Source: Gammaproteobacteria bacterium
Lineage (GTDB): Bacteria; Pseudomonadota; Gammaproteobacteria; Steroidobacterales; Steroidobacteraceae
Length of the DNA: 5,270 nucleotides
NCBI GenBank assembly: GCA_003162555.1
Contig: PMNQ01000032.1
Location: forward strand, 1-5,270
Direction: 5' to 3'
The translations under genes were made by a program, and so were the position numbers. Below the pieces are notes generated by a model. That model did no database searches and was not told where the DNA came from. It saw nothing but the letters and a program-made list of their open reading frames with translations. Positions 1 through 5,270 of this stretch are shown here, one piece after another; position 1 is the first letter of the stretch, and every line of letters starts with the position of its first letter.

Positions 1-281
1 ATGATGCCGCCGTCCAGCGCCTTGGCGAAAGTCGCGAAATACACGCCTTCCGTGCCGCACAGGCCGATGTCGGTCACGTTGACGCCCGAATCGTTGAGCC
101 CGCGTATCAACGCCGCCGAAAGCGTCAGGCTGGTCGCGCGTATGTCGCGCCCCACCGCCACGTTTTTTGGCTTCACAAACGCCGCGTACGACTGGCCTAT
201 CTGGTAAGCCAGCTGTTCGTTGAGTTCGGTGGGAATGCGGCCGCGGATGTCATAGGCCTTGAAGCAGGTCAGTTCGGTCAT
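1..281 (-). CDS. manB: Phosphomannomutase ManB/CpsG, N-terminal 93 codons (cut by window edge)
   Basis: The product interconverts mannose-6-phosphate and mannose-1-phosphate in the cytoplasm, the step between the two activities of ManC next door. Only the first 93 codons are in the window. They read MTELTCFKAYDIRG at residues 1-14, the usual opening of the CpsG branch of the alpha-D-phosphohexomutase family, followed by GRDIR at 44-48 and SGVNVTDIG at about 65-73. The fragment ends in DGGI, immediately before the place where this family carries the TASHNP loop with the phosphoserine, so the catalytic serine itself is not visible. The ATG at 281 is preceded by GAGGA (290-294) at good spacing. 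The gene starts 16 bp after the manC stop and is probably co-transcribed with it. A dual phosphomannomutase/phosphoglucomutase role (AlgC type) cannot be excluded from the N-terminus alone, but the opening resembles CpsG more. Confidence 0.93.
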   Translation of the reverse strand, partial: MTELTCFKAYDIRGRIPTELNEQLAYQIGQSYAAFVKPKNVAVGRDIRATSLTLSAALIRGLNDSGVNVTDIGLCGTEGVYFATFAKALDGGI

Positions 282-289
282 GGTGCGGT

Positions 290-294
290 TCCTC
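290..294 (-). promoter_or_regulatory. Ribosome binding site of manB
   Basis: On the minus strand this reads GAGGA, 8 bases before the ATG at 281. It lies within the 16-bp gap between manC and manB. It supports the chosen start and gives manB its own initiation site within the shared transcript. Confidence 0.6.
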
Positions 295-297
295 GTG

Positions 298-1737
298 CTA
301 CTGCGTCGTGCCCTCGCGCCCGTATTGATCTTCGAAGCGCACGATATCGTCCTCGCCAAGGTACCCGCCCGACTGCACTTCGATGATGCGCAGCGGGACC
401 TTGCCCGGATTTTCGATGCGGTGGCGGACACCGACGGGAATATACGTGGATTGATTTTCCTCGAGCAGGAACACTTCGTCGCCGCGGGTGATGCGCGCGG
501 TCCCGGCCACCACCACCCAATGCTCGGCGCGCTGACGGTGCATCTGCAGCGATAACACGCCACCGGGAATTACCGTCAGGCGCTTGACCTGAAAGCGTTC
601 CCCGCTCTCGAGGCTGTCATAGCTGCCCCAGGGCCGAAAAACTTCGCGATGCAGGGCGTGTTCGCCGCGGCCGGCACTCTTGATGCGGTTCACGAGCGAT
701 TTGACGTTCTGCACCTGATCGCGCGACGCCACCAACACGGCATCCTTGGTCTCGATCACGACGTGATTGTCCAGTCCGATAACCGCCAGCAGCCGGCTGC
801 TGGCATACAGGTAGCTGTTGGTGGTCTCCTCGGCCAGCACGTCGCCGCGGATCACATTGCCGTCAGCATCCTGTTTGCTGGCATCGTGGAGCGAGGACCA
901 GGAACCGACGTCGCTCCAGCCGGCATCGAGCGGTATCACCACCGCCTCGGTGGTCTTCTCCATCACGGCGAAGTCGATCGACTTGCTCGGGCAGGCAGTA
1001 AACGCGGCCGCATCGACGCGCGTGAATTCGAGGTCGCGCTTCGCAGCGCCGAACGAGCGCTCGCAGGCAGCGGCAATATCGGGAGCGTAACGGCGCAGCT
1101 CTTCGAGATAGCGGCGGGCGCTGAACACGAACATGCCGCTGTTCCAGTAGTAGTCGCCGCTGGCCAGAAATTCCTCGGCGCGCGCGCGCTCCGGCTTCTC
1201 GACAAAGCGGTCGATGCGCCAGCCGCCGCCGGCCGGCAGCGCCGCGCCGCGGTGGATGTAGCCGTAGCCGGTCTCCGGGGTTTGCGGAACGATGCCGAAG
1301 GTGACCAGCCGCCCGGCCTGCGCAGCGACCGCGGCGGCCTGCACGGCCCCCTGGAACGCCGCGATATCGCGGATCACGTGGTCGGCGGGCAGCACCAGCA
1401 ACAGCGCCTCGCCCTTGCCAGCGGCCTCGGCAGCGAGTGCGGCCAGTGCGATGGCGGGGGCGGTGTTGCGACCTGCCGGTTCGAGCAGGATGTCCTGGGC
1501 CGCAGTACCAATGACGCGCAGCTGTTCGGCGACCAGGAAGCGGTGCGCCTCATTGCAGACGACGAGGGGAGCTTCAGCATTCAGACCGGCAAGCCGCAGC
1601 ATCGTGTCCTGCAGCATCGTGTGCGCGCCGAGCAGTGGCAGCAGTTGCTTTGGGTACAGTTCGCGTGACAGTGGCCACAGACGCGTGCCCGAACCGCCCG
1701 AAAGCACTACGGGAATCAGCGTGGCAGCCGCCGTCAT
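298..1737 (-). CDS. manC: Bifunctional mannose-1-phosphate guanylyltransferase / mannose-6-phosphate isomerase
   Basis: This cytoplasmic enzyme of 479 residues has the usual length of the bifunctional ManC/AlgA/CpsB family. The N-terminal nucleotidyltransferase domain (about 7-290) transfers GMP from GTP to mannose-1-phosphate. It shows the signature [18 protein letters not shown] (14-31), LPADH (116-120), FVEKP (178-182), GMFVF (201-205) and DVGSW (276-280). The C-terminal cupin domain (about 365-470) is a type II phosphomannose isomerase: RPWGSYDSL begins near 368, LSLQMH..RAEHW spans 395-407, [13 protein letters not shown] spans 433-445, and [15 protein letters not shown] follows. The likely metal ligands Q398, H400, E405 and H439 are present. 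The two residues after H400 are R and Q rather than the frequent H and H, which is outside the presumed ligand set. The ATG at 1737 lies 7 bp after the ugd stop and has only a weak purine-rich stretch upstream, so translation is probably coupled to ugd. The function is confident. Whether both activities are physiologically used is inferred. Confidence 0.97.
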   Translation of the reverse strand: MTAAATLIPVVLSGGSGTRLWPLSRELYPKQLLPLLGAHTMLQDTMLRLAGLNAEAPLVVCNEAHRFLVAEQLRVIGTAAQDILLEPAGRNTAPAIALAALAAEAAGKGEALLLVLPADHVIRDIAAFQGAVQAAAVAAQAGRLVTFGIVPQTPETGYGYIHRGAALPAGGGWRIDRFVEKPERARAEEFLASGDYYWNSGMFVFSARRYLEELRRYAPDIAAACERSFGAAKRDLEFTRVDAAAFTACPSKSIDFAVMEKTTEAVVIPLDAGWSDVGSWSSLHDASKQDADGNVIRGDVLAEETTNSYLYASSRLLAVIGLDNHVVIETKDAVLVASRDQVQNVKSLVNRIKSAGRGEHALHREVFRPWGSYDSLESGERFQVKRLTVIPGGVLSLQMHRQRAEHWVVVAGTARITRGDEVFLLEENQSTYIPVGVRHRIENPGKVPLRIIEVQSGGYLGEDDIVRFEDQYGREGTTQ

Positions 1738-1744
1738 TGCAACA

Positions 1745-3085
1745 TCAATCCGCCACGACCGTCTTGCCGCGGCCGATGCCGAAATACTCGAAGCCGAGCC
1801 GCGCCAGCAACGCCGGGTCGTAGAGATTGCGCCCGTCGAATATCCGTGGCGCCGCCAGCAGCTCCTTCAGCCGATCGAAGTCGGGGCTGCGGAATTCCTG
1901 CCACTCGGTGACGATCAACAGCGCATCGGCGCCTTTGACAGCCCCATAGGCATCACTGTTGACCTTGAACTTCGCCTGGCCCGCGTAGAGCCTGGCCGCC
2001 TCCTCATTGGCGATGGGATCGTAGGCGCACACGCTGGCCCCGCCGGCGATGAGTTCATCGATGATCACGCGGCTCGGCGCCTCGCGCATGTCGTCGGTAT
2101 TGGGTTTGAAAGCCAGGCCCCACAGCGCCACCGTACGGCCGGCGACTGTGCCGCCCAGCACCTGGCGGAGCTTGCGCACCAGCAGCGATTTCTGCCGATC
2201 GTTGACCGATTCGACGGCGTGCAGAATTTCGGTGCTGTAGCCCACATCACGCGCCGAGCGGATCAGGGCTTTCACGTCCTTGGGGAAGCACGAACCACCG
2301 TAGCCGGTGCCGGGGTAGATGAATCCATAACCGATGCGCGGATCGGAACCAATGCCGATGCGGACCCGCTCGATATCGGCGCCGACTCGCTCGGCAATGT
2401 TGGCGAGCTCATTCATGAAACTGATCTTGGTCGCAAGCATGGCGTTCGCAGCGTACTTGGTCAGCTCCGCCGAGCGGATATCCATGACCAGCAGGCGATC
2501 GTGATTGCGCGTAAACGGGTCGTACAGCGCACGCAGCAGTTCGGTGGTGCGCGGATTGTCCGTGCCTACCACCACGCGGTCGGGCTTCATGAAATCCTGG
2601 ATGGCGGCGCCTTCCTTGAGGAATTCCGGGTTCGACACGACGTCGAATTCGACCTTGGAGTTGCGCTGCGCCAGCGCAGCGGTGACCTGGTCACGGACCT
2701 TGTCCGCTGTGCCGACCGGCACAGTCGACTTGGTGACCACGATCGCATAGCGCTCCAGGCGCTCACCGATGGTGCGGGCGACACTCAGGACATGGCGCAG
2801 ATCGGCGGACCCGTCCTCGTCGGGCGGCGTGCCAACGGCAATCAACTGGAACAGGCCGTGATCGACCCCGCGCGCGGCGTCAGTCGTGAACTCGAGGCGG
2901 CCGCTGTCGCGATTGCGCCGGATCAGCGCGTCCAGCCCGGGCTCATGGATGGGCACCTCGCCCTCGTTCAGGCGGGCTACTTTCTTTTCGTCGATGTCAA
3001 CGCACACCACATGGTTGCCGGCCTCGGCGAGGCACGCCCCGGTAACCAGACCGACATACCCGGACCCAAAGATGGTGACTCTCAT
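1745..3085 (-). CDS. ugd: UDP-glucose 6-dehydrogenase
   Basis: The enzyme oxidises UDP-glucose to UDP-glucuronate in the cytoplasm with two NAD+. The 446-residue protein has the complete family layout. An N-terminal Rossmann fold opens with FGSGYVGL (6-13) and is followed by HEPGLD (47-52), VGTP (84-87) and TKSTVPVGT (118-126). The centre has SNPEFLKEG (151-159) and LTKYAANA (208-215). The catalytic loop [16 protein letters not shown] (255-270) contains the nucleophile C266 and the partner D270, and K210 and N214 are also in place. The C-terminal UDP-binding domain carries [17 protein letters not shown] (322-338). The [14 protein letters not shown] form of the catalytic loop argues for UDP-glucose rather than GDP-mannose dehydrogenase (AlgD), whose loop differs. 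The ATG at 3085 has AGGAA upstream (3095-3099). The gene lies between the OmpA-like gene and manC on the same strand. It supplies an acidic sugar alongside the GDP-mannose branch. Confidence 0.97.
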   Translation of the reverse strand: MRVTIFGSGYVGLVTGACLAEAGNHVVCVDIDEKKVARLNEGEVPIHEPGLDALIRRNRDSGRLEFTTDAARGVDHGLFQLIAVGTPPDEDGSADLRHVLSVARTIGERLERYAIVVTKSTVPVGTADKVRDQVTAALAQRNSKVEFDVVSNPEFLKEGAAIQDFMKPDRVVVGTDNPRTTELLRALYDPFTRNHDRLLVMDIRSAELTKYAANAMLATKISFMNELANIAERVGADIERVRIGIGSDPRIGYGFIYPGTGYGGSCFPKDVKALIRSARDVGYSTEILHAVESVNDRQKSLLVRKLRQVLGGTVAGRTVALWGLAFKPNTDDMREAPSRVIIDELIAGGASVCAYDPIANEEAARLYAGQAKFKVNSDAYGAVKGADALLIVTEWQEFRSPDFDRLKELLAAPRIFDGRNLYDPALLARLGFEYFGIGRGKTVVAD

Positions 3086-3094
3086 TGAATTAAG

Positions 3095-3099
3095 TTCCT
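3095..3099 (-). promoter_or_regulatory. Ribosome binding site of ugd
   Basis: The minus-strand sequence AGGAA sits 9 bases before the ugd ATG, in the 53-bp gap (3086-3138) after the OmpA-like gene. I see no GC-rich hairpin followed by a T-run in this gap, so the two genes may share a transcript. Confidence 0.55.
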
Positions 3100-3138
3100 G
3101 ACCCTGTTGGGAAAGCGCGCAAGCCTAGCGGATGGGCG

Positions 3139-3684
3139 TCATGAAGACAAAGCCGTAATCGTCATTTCCAGGCGCCGGTTCAGATCACGCCCCTCGGGCG
3201 TATTCGGCGCCGGCAACTGCTCGGCTTCGCCGACGCCGCGGGCGACCAGCCGCTCGGGTGCCACGCCCTTGATCTGCAGGTAGGCCACCACCACGCCGGC
3301 CCGCGCCTGCGCCTGCTGCCGGTTGGATTCGCTGTCGCCGATCGCGTCCGTGTAGACGGCGACCACGACCTGTGTACGCTTGTACTCACGGAGCGAGCGG
3401 GCCACGGCGTCGAGCATCGCGGTGCCGGCCGGCAGCAATTCAGCGCGGTCCGCGACAAAGGCGAGTCGGATTGGAATATGCAGCTCCACGGCGCTTTCGC
3501 CATGCACGACTGTCGCTCCCGTGGGCGCCAGCAACATGCGCAGTCCGGCTTCCTGGCTGGCGAGGCGCGCGGCATCGGCGCCCGGCTCGCCGGCATGCCC
3601 CAAGCCCCCGGCGACCGAAGCGGCCAGAGCGCAGATTGCGGCCAATTGACAGCGGATGCTCATTTTGGAACGGATATTGTGCAA
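3139..3684 (-). CDS. Exported OmpA-domain protein, predicted peptidoglycan-binding
   Basis: This is a small secreted protein (181 residues from the TTG at 3684, 174 from the internal ATG at 3663). The N-terminus has basic residues (R5, K7, R11) and then a hydrophobic stretch [18 protein letters not shown] (14-31), which is a Sec signal peptide likely cut near residue 25 or 31. The cysteine at 18 is preceded by isoleucine and so does not form a lipobox. After a short linker (32-70), residues about 71-178 are an OmpA C-terminal-like domain: [17 protein letters not shown] (76-92), [20 protein letters not shown] (110-129), a [25 protein letters not shown] block (150-174). D113 and R128 match the aspartate and arginine that bind diaminopimelate in this family; the usual GHTD motif is VYTD here. 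There is no beta-barrel, so it is probably a periplasmic or envelope-anchored wall-binding protein. It heads the minus-strand group before ugd. A link to polysaccharide export is inference from position only. Confidence 0.85.
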   Translation of the reverse strand: MHNIRSKMSIRCQLAAICALAASVAGGLGHAGEPGADAARLASQEAGLRMLLAPTGATVVHGESAVELHIPIRLAFVADRAELLPAGTAMLDAVARSLREYKRTQVVVAVYTDAIGDSESNRQQAQARAGVVVAYLQIKGVAPERLVARGVGEAEQLPAPNTPEGRDLNRRLEMTITALSS

Positions 3685-3689
3685 CTAAT

Positions 3690-3695
3690 CCCTCT
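3690..3695 (-). promoter_or_regulatory. Ribosome binding site favouring the TTG start of the OmpA-like gene
   Basis: On the minus strand this reads AGAGGG, 5 bases before the TTG at 3684. The in-frame ATG at 3663 has only a purine-poor stretch (CCGTTCCAAA) before it. The ribosome-binding signal therefore favours the TTG, adding seven residues (MHNIRSK) to the signal peptide. Both starts leave a usable signal peptide. Confidence 0.5.
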
Positions 3696-3741
3696 CGCCG
3701 GGTGAGTCTCGACGTAAAATCGCGCGCGTATTTGACAAAGC

Positions 3742-3746
3742 GAGGA
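3742..3746 (+). promoter_or_regulatory. Ribosome binding site that sets the TTG start of gmd
   Basis: GAGGA lies 6 bases before the TTG at 3753. No in-frame ATG lies close to the conserved [13 protein letters not shown] opening of the protein. The other in-frame candidates upstream (GTG at 3702, TTG at 3732) have poorer ribosome binding signals and would add residues not usual for the family. Confidence 0.65.
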
Positions 3747-3752
3747 TCGGAC

Positions 3753-4841
3753 TTGAGCAAGACAGCGCTGATTACCGGGATCACCGGCCAGGACGGTGCC
3801 TACCTGGCCGAGTTTCTGCTCGGCAAGGGTTACGAGGTGCACGGTATCAAGCGGCGCGCCTCCAGCTTCAATACCGACCGCATCGATCACCTGTATCAGG
3901 ATCCGCACGAGAGCAATGTGCGCCTGCGGCTGCACTATGGCGACATGACCGATGCGACCAACCTGATCCGCATCGTGCAGCAGGTGCAGCCGGACGAGAT
4001 CTACAATCTCGCGGCCCAGAGCCACGTGGCCGTGTCTTTCGAAACGCCTGAATACACGGCCAACGCCGATGCTCTCGGAGCACTGCGGCTGCTCGAGGCG
4101 ATCCGCATCCTTGGACTGGAGCGCAAGACGCGTTTCTACCAGGCCTCCACCTCCGAGATGTTCGGCAAGGTGCATGAGACTCCGCAGCGCGAGACGACGC
4201 CGTTCTATCCGCGCTCGCCCTATGGCGCGGCCAAGGTCTACGCCTACTGGATCACGGTCAACTACCGCGAGGCCTACGGCCTGTACGCCTGCAACGGCAT
4301 CCTGTTCAACCACGAATCACCGCTGCGCGGCGAAACCTTCGTCACGCGCAAGATCACGCGCGCACTGACGCGCATCTCGCTGAACCTGCAGGATTGCCTG
4401 TACCTGGGCAACATGGATTCACTCCGCGACTGGGGACACGCGCAGGACTTTGTCGTCGCCCAATGGCTGATGCTGCAGCAGGATCAGCCCGAGGACTTCG
4501 TCATCGCCACCGGCGAGCAGCATTCAGTGCGTGAATTCGTCACGCTTGCTGGCTCGCATCTGGGCATGAAGATCGAGTGGCGTGGCAAGGGCGTCGAAGA
4601 ACACGGGATCGATGCCAGCAGTGGCAAAAAGGTAGTCGCAGTGGATCCGCGCTACTTCCGCCCCGCCGAGGTCGAAACGTTGCTCGGCGATCCGTCCAAG
4701 GCGCAGCGGCAACTGGGTTGGCGCGCGACCGTGGGCTTCGCGCAGCTGGTGAAGGACATGGTGCTGGGCGACCTCGAACATGCGAGGCGCGACGCGCTGA
4801 TCGCGCGCGAAGGATTCAAGACCTACCGGCATCATGAATAA
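3753..4841 (+). CDS. gmd: GDP-mannose 4,6-dehydratase
   Basis: The enzyme converts GDP-D-mannose to GDP-4-keto-6-deoxy-D-mannose in the cytoplasm, using a tightly held NADP+. From the TTG start it is 362 residues, normal for the family. It is an extended short-chain dehydrogenase/reductase. The cofactor motif is [15 protein letters not shown] (9-23), followed by [18 protein letters not shown] (31-48), HYGDMTD (61-67) and [13 protein letters not shown] (85-97). The catalytic residues are T133 and E135 in STSEMFG and Y157/K161 in SPYGAAK, each one position from the E. coli numbering. [16 protein letters not shown] (186-201) and [16 protein letters not shown] (219-234) are also diagnostic. The open reading frame runs upstream to 3372, but that part is antisense to the OmpA-like gene and is not coding. 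The gene is first in the plus-strand group and overlaps fcl by 8 bp. The product could also feed GDP-rhamnose or perosamine synthesis, but the adjacent fcl points to fucose. Confidence 0.97.
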   Translation: MSKTALITGITGQDGAYLAEFLLGKGYEVHGIKRRASSFNTDRIDHLYQDPHESNVRLRLHYGDMTDATNLIRIVQQVQPDEIYNLAAQSHVAVSFETPEYTANADALGALRLLEAIRILGLERKTRFYQASTSEMFGKVHETPQRETTPFYPRSPYGAAKVYAYWITVNYREAYGLYACNGILFNHESPLRGETFVTRKITRALTRISLNLQDCLYLGNMDSLRDWGHAQDFVVAQWLMLQQDQPEDFVIATGEQHSVREFVTLAGSHLGMKIEWRGKGVEEHGIDASSGKKVVAVDPRYFRPAEVETLLGDPSKAQRQLGWRATVGFAQLVKDMVLGDLEHARRDALIAREGFKTYRHHE

Positions 4842-5270
4842 CGACGCGCGCATCCATGTCGCGGGCCACCTCGGGCTGGTGGGCTCCGCCGTCGTGCGCA
4901 GACTCCGGGCGCTGGGCTACGGCAACCTGCTGCTGGCCACGCGCGCTGAACTGGATCTGACGCGCCAGGCCGCCGTGGAACAGTGGTACGCGGCGCACCG
5001 GCCCGAAGTCGTGATCATGGCCGCCGCGCATGTGGGCGGCATCCACGCCAACGACACCTATCCGGCCGAGTTCATCCGCGACAACCTCGAGGTACAGAAC
5101 AACGTCATCGATGCGGCGTACCGGCACGGCGCACGCAAGCTGACCTTTCTCGGTTCGAGCTGCATCTATCCAAAGCTCGCGCCACAGCCGCTGAACGAAG
5201 ACAGCCTGCTGACCGGTCCGCTAGAACCCACCAACGAGTGGTACGCGATCGCCAAGATCGCCGGCATCAA
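4834..5270 (+). CDS. fcl: GDP-L-fucose synthase, N-terminal 145 codons (cut by window edge)
   Basis: The enzyme epimerises C3 and C5 of GDP-4-keto-6-deoxymannose and reduces C4 with NADPH, giving GDP-L-fucose. The visible 145 codons cover the cofactor half of this short-chain dehydrogenase/reductase. They show [11 protein letters not shown] (10-20), TRAELDL (36-42), [19 protein letters not shown] (63-81), [19 protein letters not shown] (105-123) and [16 protein letters not shown] (130-145). Catalytic S108, Y137 and K141 are in place, with the conserved C110. The usual GHRG(M/L)VG reads GHLGLVG, so the arginine that in the E. coli enzyme contacts the NADPH phosphate is leucine here; R37 of the second contact is kept. 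The ATG lies inside the last codons of gmd (ATCATGAATAA), an 8-bp overlap typical of translational coupling. A purine stretch, AAGGA (4810-4814), is too far upstream (19 bases) to be a standard ribosome site. The C-terminal substrate domain lies beyond the window. Confidence 0.96.
   Translation, partial: MNNDARIHVAGHLGLVGSAVVRRLRALGYGNLLLATRAELDLTRQAAVEQWYAAHRPEVVIMAAAHVGGIHANDTYPAEFIRDNLEVQNNVIDAAYRHGARKLTFLGSSCIYPKLAPQPLNEDSLLTGPLEPTNEWYAIAKIAGI

Larger units (their letters stand above)
3685..3752. promoter_or_regulatory. Divergent control region between the OmpA-ugd-manC-manB and gmd-fcl groups
   Basis: This 68-bp spacer separates two outward-reading groups and should contain both promoters if each group starts here. 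On the plus strand, TAAAAT at 3715-3720 is a fair -10 candidate for gmd, but no good -35 lies 16-18 bp upstream. On the minus strand, TTGTCA (3738 to 3733) is a fair -35 candidate, followed after 16 bp by the weak -10 TACGTC. The region is more A/T-rich than the flanking genes, around GTAAAAT and TATTTGACAAAG. There is no clear operator, riboswitch or terminator. The promoter assignments are tentative. Confidence 0.35.

Noticed and set aside
649..1668. A 339-codon plus-strand open frame inside manC
   Set aside because: It is a shadow of manC: it lies wholly within that gene on the opposite strand and has no family motifs.
1292..3088. A 598-codon open frame on the plus strand spanning manC and ugd antisense
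   Set aside because: It is antisense to two clearly recognised genes in full register. Its translation shows no recognisable domain, and long antisense frames are expected in GC-rich coding DNA.
3086..3138. Possible terminator between the OmpA-like gene and ugd
   Set aside because: No GC-rich inverted repeat followed by a T-run is visible on the minus strand.
3625..3636. Possible lipoprotein cysteine in the OmpA-like signal peptide
   Set aside because: The residue before the cysteine is isoleucine, and the hydrophobic core continues after it, so it does not fit a lipobox.
3732..3737. Consensus -35 box TTGACA on the plus strand
   Set aside because: A -10 box 17 bp downstream would fall on the gmd start codon (around 3755), where the sequence is GAGCAA, and transcription would start inside the gene.
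3372..3752. Upstream extension of the gmd frame as a possible N-terminal domain
   Set aside because: This stretch is antisense to the OmpA-like gene, looks low in complexity (Arg/Ala/Pro-rich), and ends at a well-placed ribosome site and TTG exactly where the family normally begins.
3660..4313. A 217-codon minus-strand open frame across gmd
   Set aside because: It is antisense to the conserved cofactor and catalytic parts of gmd, with no recognisable domain.

Overview
This is a GC-rich nucleotide-sugar biosynthesis locus from a proteobacterium. A gammaproteobacterium is my best guess, because the ManB reads like the E. coli CpsG type, ManC is the bifunctional type common in that class, and the Gmd and Fcl active sites sit one residue from the E. 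coli numbering. No rRNA or other taxonomic marker is present, so this placement is an inference.

Layout: six genes in two divergent groups, almost without gaps. On the minus strand, reading from the middle to the left edge, are an exported OmpA-domain protein (3684 to 3139), ugd (3085 to 1745), manC (1737 to 298) and the 5' end of manB (281 to 1, cut by the left edge). Spacings of 53, 7 and 16 bp, with no visible hairpin terminator between them, suggest one transcript. On the plus strand are gmd (3753 to 4841) and fcl (from 4834, cut by the right edge), which overlap by 8 bp. A roughly 68-bp divergent spacer (3685-3752) must hold the start signals for both groups. There is no stretch over 300 bases without a gene, and I see no tRNA, rRNA, IS element, CRISPR array or long repeat.

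How the genes work together: ManC can make mannose-6-phosphate (isomerase domain), ManB converts it to mannose-1-phosphate, and ManC (pyrophosphorylase domain) makes GDP-mannose. Gmd dehydrates GDP-mannose to GDP-4-keto-6-deoxymannose, and Fcl epimerises and reduces this to GDP-L-fucose. Ugd separately supplies UDP-glucuronate. The precursor set (GDP-mannose, GDP-fucose, UDP-glucuronate) suits an acidic, fucose-containing exopolysaccharide, capsule or O-antigen. The polymer itself cannot be inferred, because no glycosyltransferase, flippase or polymerase is in view. The OmpA-like protein is the only member that is not a sugar-nucleotide enzyme.

I do not see an undescribed system. The points worth a second look are the OmpA-like gene at the head of the sugar operon, the two apparent TTG starts facing each other across the control region, and a few residue changes at normally conserved sites in ManC and Fcl.
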